Below, piece after piece: positions 1 to 7,798 of a DNA stretch of 48,704 nt. The stretch covers positions 1-48,704 of the forward strand of contig JALOOX010000021.1 of assembly GCA_025454175.1 (NCBI GenBank), read 5' to 3'. The translations under genes were made by a program, and so were the position numbers. The notes beneath the pieces are model-generated. The model saw only the letters and a program-made list of their open reading frames with translations. It ran no database searches and was not told the origin of the DNA. The stretch is from Syntrophobacteraceae bacterium. GTDB lineage: Bacteria > Desulfobacterota > Syntrophobacteria > Syntrophobacterales > Syntrophobacteraceae. Within the stretch, counting starts at the first letter, position 1. Every line of letters begins with the position of its first letter.

Positions 1-158
1 CGAAATGACATAGGTTTTGGGCCATTTCACCGTGTCTCTCCCTCCCCGTGTCTCCGCGTCCATGCGATCCACGGGGTCATGTGTGGGTAACTGTAAGCCC
101 TGCCGGGGGAGAGGGTTCTTCAGTTACAGTGGAGCTCGGATCGCGGGAACCTGGCCCA

Positions 159-245
159 GTACACCCGGGTGGAAATGATCATCCAGATCGGCCGGCTTCC
201 AAGCTCGAGCTTGGGAGCCGGCAAGCGGTTAAGGATTTGCGCCCG
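159..245 (+). repeat. Interspersed palindromic repeat, copy A
   Basis: First of three copies of one repeat family in this window (others at 3978-4084 and 37224-37319). The shared body reads roughly GGAAATGATC, then a GATCGGCCGGC segment, then a palindrome centred on AAGCTCGAGCTT, then a tail ending TTGCGCCCG. This copy appears cut at its right end, because it lacks the terminal GCAGTACC of the other two, and it abuts the stop codon of the Lon-like gene. The palindrome could form a hairpin in the 3' untranslated region of that gene. Confidence 0.75.
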
Positions 246-246
246 C

Positions 247-3200
247 CTAATCCTTCAGCGCACGGGTCACGACCGTGAGCCACCGGGCAAGACTGGCCAT
301 GAGCAAATCCTGCGCGCGGCTTTCATCCAGTCGATACTTTTCGGGTATGAAGGAAAGATCGATGACGTTCACATGCTCGATTCTTCCCAGAAACGGACAA
401 TCGCTGAACAATGGGTCATCCAGGAGATCCAGGGTGGAATAGACATGGTCCAGGAGAGCCTTGCAGCTTTTCACCTTGATTCCCTGGACGGTGTAGTTGT
501 TGGCAAAGAATCGAAGGGATTCCACGTCCCCGTCCAGCAGGTCATGCCCGTCCACAATGCCGTCCCTCATGAGCAGGTAATATGGGGCCACCACGGCCAG
601 CCTGACCGGCCGGGACGAGCCCAACCGCAGGGTTGTCAGCCATTCCTTGAGGCAGGGCATCAACCGCTGGTCCTTGGGTATGAAGGGTGACAGCGAGACC
701 GGGCCCGCGATCTCCTTAAGCCTTGAGCGCAGACCGCTCTCGATCTCCGGCAATGCCAGAACCAGCCTGGCCATGTGGGGGTGGCTGGGGAGGGTGTGAA
801 ACGGCTCGGGCATGAGATCTTCTCTCGATCGGGTCTCTAAAGCCCGGCATTCGAGCTCTTCAACCATCTTGACCTGAAAGACCTGGCAGTTGAGTCTGGA
901 CCTGGAAGGGGCTGAACGAAGGGCTTCCGCCACCTCCCGCGCGTAGGCCTCAAACTGGCTTTCGATCTCATTCAACTCCTTCTCGTCGATCATGGCCACC
1001 CGGGCCGCCTGGACGATGTCCTCCACCGCCACCACCTGCAGCAGGTGACGCTGATAATCGAACGGCTCATGCTCCCCCTGCCACTCCTCGAAGGTGAGAA
1101 TCTGAAGCTCCTTCTTCAGGGCATCCGGCAGCCTCTCGATCCCGCCCTCACCGTGGAGGTTCTCCCTGGGGATGACGACCGTTTTGCAGCCCGCGTTGCA
1201 TGCAGTCTCGATCTTGACGTCCAGGCCGCCCACCGAGGTGATGCGCCCCCGCGTGTCGATTTCTCCCGTCATGGCCACGTCCCTGCGAAGCCGCCGCTCC
1301 GAGAGCAGGGATGCCAGCGCAAGCCCGATGGCGCCACCCGCCGAAGGGCCGTCCTTGCGGGTGGAGCCTCCCATGAAATGGAGGTGCACGGGCCTCTCCT
1401 CTGTGGCCCGGTCGATCCCCAGCGCTTCGGCTCGGGAAAAGACGCCGGTTGTGGCCACCTTGCGACTTTCATCCATGACCTTTTCGATATTCCCCGTGGC
1501 GTGCAGGATGCTGAGGTATCCTCGCCTCGATGCGCCAGGCCCGCTTTCCAGGCCGATCCTGGTGGCCTGGATGGGTATGACGGAGCCGACACCGCGCTCC
1601 AGGTCAACACCCAGGGCCAGCATTTCGCCGATGCCGTCCCAGTCGTTGATGCGTCTGGGGCGCGCCGGCTCCCTGAGGTAAGTCTTGACCTTTTCCCGCG
1701 TGATCCGGACGGAGGATTCCTTCCCGGTGAGGAGCTCCTTGCGCTGGAGTCTCAAAAAGAGCGTTCGCAGGATTCTCTCCAGTTCCCTGACACCGGCTTC
1801 ACAGGTGTAGTGGCGTATCATGAAGCGCAGGATATCCTCTTCCTCGTCGGGATGGAAATAAATCAGATCCTCGGGAATCTTGTACTGCTCCCGAACCCGC
1901 TGAAGGAGGTGCCGGCGGGCGATGGCGATCTTCTCCTCGACGCTGTAACGGTCCAGGAAAATCACCTCGCAACGGTTGATCACCACGGGAGGCACCCCCT
2001 CCAGGGTGTTGCCCGTGAGAAAGAAGTGGCAGTTGGAGAGGTCTATGTCCACGGTGGTTTGAGTGTACTTGTCGTGAAAAAGGTGATTCTGCTCGGGATC
2101 CAGGATTTCGAGGAGGGTGGAAATGGCGAACTTCTCCGTCTTGTCCGCCTCGTCCAGGATGAACATCCCGTTCATGGCCTCCATCTTGATGAGCCCCTGG
2201 ACTATGGCGCCCGGTTTCGACCCCTCGTAGGTGAATCCGTGTCCTCGAATATCCGTCTCATCGCGCATGCCGCCCAGGGAGAGCTTGTGGTATGGAATGC
2301 CGAGGTTCTGGGCTACGGAGATGGCCAGCGAGGTTTTACCCACCCCCGGAGGGCCTACCAGGAGAAAAGCACTCCCGGTGCGGCGCCATGTCGCCGCCCT
2401 GGCTTCATCGAAGTCGCCGTAGCGGGAGATGAGATTGGTGAAAAAGTCACAGAGGAGCTCCTTGGGGCCTTGAAGTCCGTAGTGAGATCTCTCGAGACCT
2501 TCCTCGAACTCCCGCGGAGTCACGCCAATCCTTTGGATCCTGCCCCAGGGGATGGCGAGCAGGGTCTCGATGAGCTCTGTGTATTTGGACCCGCTGTGAC
2601 CAATCACGTTCAGCTTGTTGCGGTCGATGAGCTCAATCACCCGCTGTGGAAAGAAAGGGTTGCCCCGGGCTTCCTCGATGCGATCCTTGAGACTCTTTTG
2701 AGCTGGGGCCGCGGGCTGGCGCTTCTGGAGTGGCTCCGGCACGGGAACGGGGGCGGCCGTCATGGAGGTCTCTGCTTCGAAGTGACTCCTGAGGGCAGAG
2801 CCGAGTGCTTCGATGAGCTCTTGGGGAGATCTCCGGTCCGCATCGGATTCCGGTATGTCCAGCTCATGGAATAACCCGATGAGCCCCCATTTGTCCTTGA
2901 AGGTATTGAGAACGTCAGTGGCCTCGGCTGGTCTTCTATCTATAACCAGTGCCAGAAGCCGAAACACTTTCTGGAGATAGTGGGATCTCTGGACCAGCGT
3001 GAAACCGGTGCTCATGTGTCTCCGGTAGCACTCGGACAAGACCCGCGAATGAATCTCGGCATCCAGGAGCACTAAAACCTCGGCAAACAGGGGGGCTGGC
3101 AAATCGGCCAGTGCGTGTGTGGCTTCCTCGATGATGGTCTCAATGCAGCCCTGGAGCGGCAAACCCGACTCCGCGGCGTCGAGGAGGGCCAGATAATTTC

Positions 3201-3735
3201 TGCCGGCAATCCCGTTCATCTCGTCCGACAGTGAGTCGCGAACAGCCCGGTAAAACGTGGGATCAGCCTGGCGCCGATCCATGGCGAACTCGGCATCCGA
3301 GCCGATGACCCCATTCTCACCGCGCTCAGGATAGAGCATGTGCTCCACGGAATGCCTCAGCAAAAGCTCGGCGAAGGCCAACATCTTCCGCTCTTCCTGT
3401 GTCCTTTCGCTCCATCCGGCTTCGGGATCGCTCGACAGGACGAAGGAGAAGAAATCAAAGATGCGCTCATGGATGAGGATCCTCCAGCCTTCCTTTTCCG
3501 AGGTGGTCAGGCTCACGATCCTGATCTGTGCTTTTTCGTCGTCAAGTCGAGCGATGGAGATGCGGCTCTGGAGCTGGCTCAACCTGTAGGCATCCGTTCC
3601 CCGCCGGGTTCTGAAGTGAGGAAGTACGCGGTGGACAAGGAGCTCTCGCAGGACCTGAGCAACCACATCCGTGCGCTCCTCGCCGGGCAATGGCAGCGAC
3701 GTGAGGATCCGATGGTCAAAGATCATGGGAAACAT
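247..3735 (-). CDS. Large Lon-type ATP-dependent protease with atypical N- and C-terminal regions
   Basis: Cytoplasmic AAA+ serine protease expected to unfold and degrade selected proteins. The start at 3735 is chosen because GGAGGAG lies just ahead of that ATG; a longer reading frame upstream lacks this. The product is about 1162 residues, against about 800 for a standard Lon. Residues 1-330 do not look like the usual Lon substrate-binding domain. The AAA+ module has Walker A GPPGVGKT near 461-469 and Walker B FILDEADK near 525-531. The protease domain has the Ser in KDGPSAGG (about S798) and the Lys in GGLDVK (about K841), so the Ser-Lys dyad is intact. About 250 residues follow the protease domain with no family I recognise. 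The gene stands alone, with the 3' end next to repeat copy A. Assignment to Lon is firm; the function of the flanking regions is unknown. Confidence 0.9.
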   Translation of the reverse strand: MFPMIFDHRILTSLPLPGEERTDVVAQVLRELLVHRVLPHFRTRRGTDAYRLSQLQSRISIARLDDEKAQIRIVSLTTSEKEGWRILIHERIFDFFSFVLSSDPEAGWSERTQEERKMLAFAELLLRHSVEHMLYPERGENGVIGSDAEFAMDRRQADPTFYRAVRDSLSDEMNGIAGRNYLALLDAAESGLPLQGCIETIIEEATHALADLPAPLFAEVLVLLDAEIHSRVLSECYRRHMSTGFTLVQRSHYLQKVFRLLALVIDRRPAEATDVLNTFKDKWGLIGLFHELDIPESDADRRSPQELIEALGSALRSHFEAETSMTAAPVPVPEPLQKRQPAAPAQKSLKDRIEEARGNPFFPQRVIELIDRNKLNVIGHSGSKYTELIETLLAIPWGRIQRIGVTPREFEEGLERSHYGLQGPKELLCDFFTNLISRYGDFDEARAATWRRTGSAFLLVGPPGVGKTSLAISVAQNLGIPYHKLSLGGMRDETDIRGHGFTYEGSKPGAIVQGLIKMEAMNGMFILDEADKTEKFAISTLLEILDPEQNHLFHDKYTQTTVDIDLSNCHFFLTGNTLEGVPPVVINRCEVIFLDRYSVEEKIAIARRHLLQRVREQYKIPEDLIYFHPDEEEDILRFMIRHYTCEAGVRELERILRTLFLRLQRKELLTGKESSVRITREKVKTYLREPARPRRINDWDGIGEMLALGVDLERGVGSVIPIQATRIGLESGPGASRRGYLSILHATGNIEKVMDESRKVATTGVFSRAEALGIDRATEERPVHLHFMGGSTRKDGPSAGGAIGLALASLLSERRLRRDVAMTGEIDTRGRITSVGGLDVKIETACNAGCKTVVIPRENLHGEGGIERLPDALKKELQILTFEEWQGEHEPFDYQRHLLQVVAVEDIVQAARVAMIDEKELNEIESQFEAYAREVAEALRSAPSRSRLNCQVFQVKMVEELECRALETRSREDLMPEPFHTLPSHPHMARLVLALPEIESGLRSRLKEIAGPVSLSPFIPKDQRLMPCLKEWLTTLRLGSSRPVRLAVVAPYYLLMRDGIVDGHDLLDGDVESLRFFANNYTVQGIKVKSCKALLDHVYSTLDLLDDPLFSDCPFLGRIEHVNVIDLSFIPEKYRLDESRAQDLLMASLARWLTVVTRALKD

Positions 3736-4192
3736 CCGGGCTCCTCCGAAAAAGGCTGGCGAGAAAGGTTGGAAGGGAATTGCGCTTGACGGAGCAAAGT
3801 CTCTTTGATGTTGCAGGGTAAGCCGCAAGGAAAGAACCCGAGCCCTGGAGATTCGGGCTCCAGCCAGGGTCGAGCGCCCTGCTGGATTCGGGGGATTTCA
3901 TCGGCACTCCACGCCGGCAGTGAGGCCGTTTTTCGGCGGCAAAACCAGCCGGATACCTCAGCGACTCCTCTTCACTGGTGCACTCGAGCGGAAATGACCG
4001 CCCGGATCAGCCGGCTCCCATTCTCGAGCTTGGGGGCCGGCTGAATTCTGCCACAGACCATAAGGACTTGCGCCCGGCAGTACCTAGAATCAATGCAAAG
4101 CCCGAAGGCATGGGTTGTCTTCCACATGCCGAGGGCCGGGCGACAACGACCGGTCGCTCGCCGGACTGCAGCCGTGCTGCAGGGGAACGGCC
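3736..4192. other. Gene-free interval upstream of the Lon-like gene, with repeat B and hairpins
   Basis: No convincing coding region on either strand. It holds a GAGCCC/GGGCTC hairpin near 3839-3862, repeat copy B (3978-4084), and a perfect 7-bp stem CTGCAGC/GCTGCAG at 4166-4182. The last lies just past the stop of the small minus-strand gene, but without the T-run of an intrinsic terminator. The promoter of the Lon-like gene should lie at the left side of this interval on the minus strand; I could not pick a clear -35/-10 pair. Confidence 0.5.
3978..4084 (+). repeat. Interspersed palindromic repeat, copy B
   Basis: Second copy of the family seen at 159-245 and 37224-37319, in the same orientation as copy A. 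It has the conserved GCGGAAATGACCGCCCGGATC segment, the CTCGAGCTTGG half-palindrome and the terminal TTGCGCCCGGCAGTACC. The spacer after the palindrome is about 10 bp longer than in the other copies and its palindrome is less perfect, so it looks older or degraded. Confidence 0.72.
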
Positions 4193-4372
4193 CTAATTCT
4201 TCACCCTGGTCAGCCGGTCGTTTTCTTCGATGATCTTCTTGCCGGTCTCATCGTCGACCGCTTGGCCGGGCTGAAGACTCAGCATCTTCATGACCTCGGG
4301 GAGCACCGCAACCTTGACCGTCCCGGACACCATCACCGTATCGAGCTTCTGTACCACAGCACCGTAAGGCAT
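4193..4372 (-). CDS. Small protein of unknown function (59 aa)
   Basis: A short protein I do not recognise. The ATG at 4372 is preferred over the one at 4378 because GGAGG lies 8 nt ahead of it and only 2 nt ahead of the other. The sequence begins MPYGAVVQKLDTVMVSG and ends in a charged tail, with no cysteines, signal peptide or membrane segment. Third codon positions are mostly G or C, as in neighbouring genes, which supports it being expressed. It lies downstream of rfbC on the same strand with a 147-bp gap, so joint transcription is possible. Confidence 0.55.
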   Translation of the reverse strand: MPYGAVVQKLDTVMVSGTVKVAVLPEVMKMLSLQPGQAVDDETGKKIIEENDRLTRVKN

Positions 4373-4519
4373 TTCCATAACCTCCGAACCAGACGAGTGA
4401 CTCGTTCTCAAAACCCCCCCTATCTCCAATAGTGCGAATATACCAGAACCGCGGAAGCCCATCCAGTCCAAAGAAGGCGGGGAATGCTCCGATGGATGGG
4501 GCGCCGTCATGAAGACTCG

Positions 4520-5086
4520 TCACGGCGTGGATGGATCAAAAGCCGGCAGGTCGCCGGGTGGGACGCCGTCGAGTGCTGGAAGGGCCAGGTCCTTTTCGGA
4601 GACAATGGGCGTGCCCTCGGGCCACTCGATGGCGAGGCCGGGGCAATCCCAGCGAATGCCGCGCTCCAGGGCGGGCGAGTAGTAGTCGGAGCACTTGTAG
4701 AGCACGGTTGCGGTTTCGCTGAGGACATAAAAGCCGTGGGCAAAACCCTTGGGGATGAAAAGCTGGGCATAATCTTCCGATGACAGGATTGCCGTGGTCC
4801 AGCGGCCGAAGCGGGGCGAACCCCTTCGTATGTCCACCGCGACATCGAAAATCCGGCCGCTCAACACGACGATCAACTTGTCCTGTGGCTGCCCCAGTTG
4901 ATAGTGAAGTCCACGCAGGACGCCCTGGCTGGAAAACGAGACATTGTCCTGCACGAATTCCCGGGAGACTCCCGAGGCGGCATAGCGTTGATGCTGATAG
5001 ATCTCGAGGAAGTGGCCGCGCTGATCGTGAAAGAGCCTCGGGCGGATCAGGAGAACTTCGGGTAAATCCATGGAGACAACTTCCAT
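4520..5086 (-). CDS. rfbC: dTDP-4-dehydrorhamnose 3,5-epimerase
   Basis: Cupin-fold epimerase of the dTDP-L-rhamnose pathway, converting dTDP-4-dehydro-6-deoxyglucose to dTDP-4-dehydro-L-rhamnose in the cytoplasm for O-antigen or other surface glycans. The product is 188 residues, the normal family length. Family signatures seen are the DQRGHFLEIY segment near the N-terminus, RGLHYQ carrying the catalytic His, and IPKGFAHGF. The start at 5086 is chosen because GGAGGTGGT directly precedes that ATG; a longer upstream frame adds 14 non-conserved residues. The partner dehydratase RfbB lies far away at 32.2 kb, so the rhamnose genes are not in one operon here. Confidence 0.93.
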   Translation of the reverse strand: MEVVSMDLPEVLLIRPRLFHDQRGHFLEIYQHQRYAASGVSREFVQDNVSFSSQGVLRGLHYQLGQPQDKLIVVLSGRIFDVAVDIRRGSPRFGRWTTAILSSEDYAQLFIPKGFAHGFYVLSETATVLYKCSDYYSPALERGIRWDCPGLAIEWPEGTPIVSEKDLALPALDGVPPGDLPAFDPSTP

Positions 5087-5259
5087 ACCACCTCCAATGT
5101 CCTGGAATTCATTCATCGGGCGTCCCACGGAAGCGAAAATACTCGCCCATTCCCCCGGGAGTCAAGGGGGCGCCCGAATCCTTTTGACTCCAGGCCGTCT
5201 TTTCGCTAGGGATTGCATATGTTGGATCGATGGCACGGACTGCAAGGAGGGATATGCCC

Positions 5260-5676
5260 ATGACTGCCCTGGAAGGCGAAATCGCGAGCACCTGGAAAAA
5301 TGAGCTGGAAGCCGCCTGGCGCGTTATTCCCCGGGGATTCCGGAATGACCACTCGGTAAGGCATACCCTGAGGTGCCATTTGTTTGGGCTCTTCAGCAGG
5401 GCCGGTTACGACGTCGTAGCCGACTATCTGCCGCCGAGGGTCCAGGATCGAGTGGTGGACCTGATTGCCATGAATTCCGAGGGCCGGATTCTTTATGCCA
5501 TATGCTTCGAGACCCTGGTGTCCCTGGCGGCCGTGAAGAGTCTCGGCAGCTTCGAGGCCATTCACAAGATCATCTTCACCACGGGGCTTCTGGAAAAGAA
5601 GGTCAAGGAAAGCCGCTTCTTTTTGAAGCCGGGGATCGATCACATCCACCTGGACGCGCCCGAACGACTGGGGTGA
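5260..5676 (+). CDS. Protein of unknown function, possible restriction-endonuclease-like fold
   Basis: About 138 residues of unrecognised family. AGGAGG sits 9 nt before the ATG at 5260 (an ATG at 5254 is only 3 nt from it), so 5260 is preferred. A helical N-terminal half is followed by the alternating hydrophobic segments VVDLIAMNS and ILYAICFET and then KIIFTTG. An Asp followed about 15 residues later by a Glu at a strand end recalls the PD-(D/E)xK nuclease core, but the expected Lys is not present, so this is only a fold suggestion. It is the first plus-strand gene after the rfbC group and is followed by a long gene-free leader. Confidence 0.6.
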   Translation: MTALEGEIASTWKNELEAAWRVIPRGFRNDHSVRHTLRCHLFGLFSRAGYDVVADYLPPRVQDRVVDLIAMNSEGRILYAICFETLVSLAAVKSLGSFEAIHKIIFTTGLLEKKVKESRFFLKPGIDHIHLDAPERLG

Positions 5677-6320
5677 TCGAAATGTGCGCCGGAAGCGCCG
5701 CGGATCGACGGCCTTCAAGGCTTTCTCCTGGCGTTTGCCCAGGAATACGGAGCGCGTGTGATGGATCGACGGATGGAGCCGCGGTCGAGGCATCGGGGCG
5801 GTCAGGGCTTTGTGCATTTCGTAACAATATAAAATCAATAACAAATCGCCTTGACACGGTAGCGGGGGCGTGGCATAAGGAAATCGAGCATTGTGCACAG
5901 GTGAGGTGTGAGAGGGATGATCGAGCATCCGAGTCTGGGCTTTCAGCGCCCAGGCGAGCCCGGAAAGGAGGTGAGCCCACCATATAGACTGCATCTAGGC
6001 GCAATAGTCCTTGTCTCCACATTATGATCCTCTGAAGCTGTTTTTATTCCGAATCTTCCATTCAAAGCTGGCAATTATTCTGTACTCCAACTCCATTCCG
6101 AACGCTCACTCTCAGCTTGTGGCTCAGTACACTGGTTGAAAGTTCCTGCAACAGATCTCATTTCATCAATTTATTGCGAAGTCATTCGAGTGCATTCATT
6201 TGTCGATGGGGGTTCCTGATGCCCAAATCGGGTGATATCAAAACCTTGCCGGGCAGTCGGGAAAGACTGAAGCAGTCATCAACTTATAACACTAGGCGAC
6301 GCTTTTAAAAGGAGTATAAG
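5677..6320 (+). other. 644-bp gene-free leader upstream of the OFA transporter
   Basis: No credible gene: frames open on both strands lack ribosome sites and family resemblance. The left third is GC-rich; the rest is clearly AT-richer than the surroundings. It contains a sigma70-like promoter (5851-5879), hairpin-forming sequence around 5935-5965, and AAAGGAGGTGA at 5964-5974, a perfect 11-nt complement of the 16S rRNA 3' end, with no usable start codon after it. A second weak -10 (TATAAC) lies near 6284. A long regulated 5' leader for the transporter is plausible. I did not recognise a known riboswitch class. Confidence 0.5.
5851..5879 (+). promoter_or_regulatory. Candidate sigma70 promoter for the transporter transcript
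   Basis: Consensus -35 TTGACA (5851-5856), a 17-bp spacer, and a -10-like CATAAG (5874-5879, four of six matches). If used, the transcript would have a 5' leader of about 430 nt before the transporter start at 6321. Confidence 0.45.
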
Positions 6321-7655
6321 ATGGCAGGTCCGATCGACAAAGTTCCAACAAAAGCGTGGGTGGTTACGTTCGCCGGTACGGCTGTTAACCTATGCCTTGG
6401 CATTCTTTACGCATGGAGTGTTTGGAAAGCCGCTCTCTTGTATAAGCCCGACCATCCCGCCGGGAGTGTTATGACCGGGATCAACGAGGGGTGGGTGTAC
6501 CTCACGGATGCCCAGGCCACCTGGGCTTACGCCATCTGCGGTATCGTGTTTGCCTGCTTCATGATTCCGGGTGGCCGAATTCAGGACAAGTACGGTCCCA
6601 AGGTCGGCGCCACGACGGGCGGACTCCTGCTGGCCGCCGGTTGTATCATCGCGGGATTGATGAAGAGCTACACCGGCCTGGTGGTCGGCTTCGGCATCCT
6701 CGGCGGCATGGGAATGGGCATCGGCTACGCGGCTCCCACACCGGCGGCCGTGAAGTGGTTTGGACCCCATAAACGTGGTCTCATCGTGGGCCTGGTGGTT
6801 GGAGGCTACGGCGGCGCCGCACTTTACATTTCGCCTCTGGCCAAGTGGCTCATTGGAGCGTACGGTATTTCCGGAAGCTTCATCTGGCTGGGGATTCTCT
6901 TTGCCATCGTGGTCATCATCGCCGGTCAGCTGCTGGCGTGGCCGGAGCCCGGCTATGTGCCGCCGGCTCCCCCCTCTCCGGTTAAGGTGGCAGCCGGTGC
7001 ACCGATGAAAACCAGCCTGACCGCCGTGGACTGGGAAGCTCGCGACATGATGAAGACGGTGCAATTCTACGCACTGGTATTCATGTTCATTGGTACCTCG
7101 CAGTCAGGACTCCTGGTCATCGCCAACGCCACCCCGATGCTCAACAAGACGGCCGCCACCATCGCGTTCTTCGCGGCCAATGCGTGGCTTCTGGCTTCCT
7201 TCGGCGGTCTGATCAACGCCAGCGGCCGTGTCGGCACCGGTCTTTATTCGGATAAGATTGGTCGAGCCAACGCCTACGTGCTCAACGGCATCATCTCGGC
7301 CGTCTGCCTGTTCCTGATGCCCAACATCATGGCATCGGGCAACGTCTTCCTGCTCTTCCTGGCCGTGGGCATCGCCTTCTGGCAGTACGGCGGCGGTCTC
7401 TCCCTCATGCCGGCATTCACCGCTGACTTCTTCGGTCCCAAGAACCTTGGGTTCAACTACGGCCTGGTGTTCATGGGCTGGGGCATCGCCTTCTTCGTTC
7501 CCCAGGTGGCAGGCTACATCAAGGATGCCACGGGCAGCCTCGATTATGCCTTCTACCTCTCGGGGATCATCCTGGTGGCGTCCACCATCGTGGCCTACGT
7601 GGTCAAGCGACCCGTTGCGGCCTCGGAGACTCAGCAGGCCCGCCAGACGGCCTAA
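6321..7655 (+). CDS. OFA-type major facilitator transporter (oxalate/formate antiporter family)
   Basis: Inner-membrane transporter of 444 residues with the twelve-helix pattern of the major facilitator superfamily. The start is fixed by AAAAGGAG ahead of the ATG. The OFA family resemblance includes the N-terminal NLCLGILYAWSVWK stretch, the GGRIQDKYGPK loop between helices 2 and 3, and the SGRVGTGLYSDKIGR loop after the central cytoplasmic region. Family members exchange oxalate/formate or carry other small carboxylates; the substrate cannot be read from sequence. In a syntrophic or sulfate-reducing anaerobe, formate or another short acid is an attractive guess. Codon choice is strongly biased to C-ending codons, which suggests high expression. 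It is monocistronic: long leader ahead, strong terminator behind. Confidence 0.88.
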   Translation: MAGPIDKVPTKAWVVTFAGTAVNLCLGILYAWSVWKAALLYKPDHPAGSVMTGINEGWVYLTDAQATWAYAICGIVFACFMIPGGRIQDKYGPKVGATTGGLLLAAGCIIAGLMKSYTGLVVGFGILGGMGMGIGYAAPTPAAVKWFGPHKRGLIVGLVVGGYGGAALYISPLAKWLIGAYGISGSFIWLGILFAIVVIIAGQLLAWPEPGYVPPAPPSPVKVAAGAPMKTSLTAVDWEARDMMKTVQFYALVFMFIGTSQSGLLVIANATPMLNKTAATIAFFAANAWLLASFGGLINASGRVGTGLYSDKIGRANAYVLNGIISAVCLFLMPNIMASGNVFLLFLAVGIAFWQYGGGLSLMPAFTADFFGPKNLGFNYGLVFMGWGIAFFVPQVAGYIKDATGSLDYAFYLSGIILVASTIVAYVVKRPVAASETQQARQTA

Positions 7656-7710
7656 CTGAGAATCGGGAGCCCCTTTGAGCCCTGACAGCTCGAAGGATGT
7701 AAAAAGCAAA

Positions 7711-7739
7711 GGGCGGAAAGATGCTTTCCGCCCTTTTTT
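7711..7739 (+). terminator. Intrinsic terminator of the OFA transporter gene
   Basis: Perfect 10-bp stem GGGCGGAAAG/CTTTCCGCCC with a 3-nt loop, followed by six Ts. It lies 55 nt after the transporter stop codon and separates it from the kinase gene. Confidence 0.92.
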
Positions 7740-7798
7740 CTTATCATGGAGCGATACCGTGCTCTGGTGAGAGATGCCTGCGGAGATGGGGGTTTGGA

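Noticed and set aside
5970..6024. Leader peptide starting at the GTG inside AAAGGAGGTGA
   Set aside because: The GTG overlaps the ribosome site itself, so it cannot be used with it; no other start codon sits at a workable distance.
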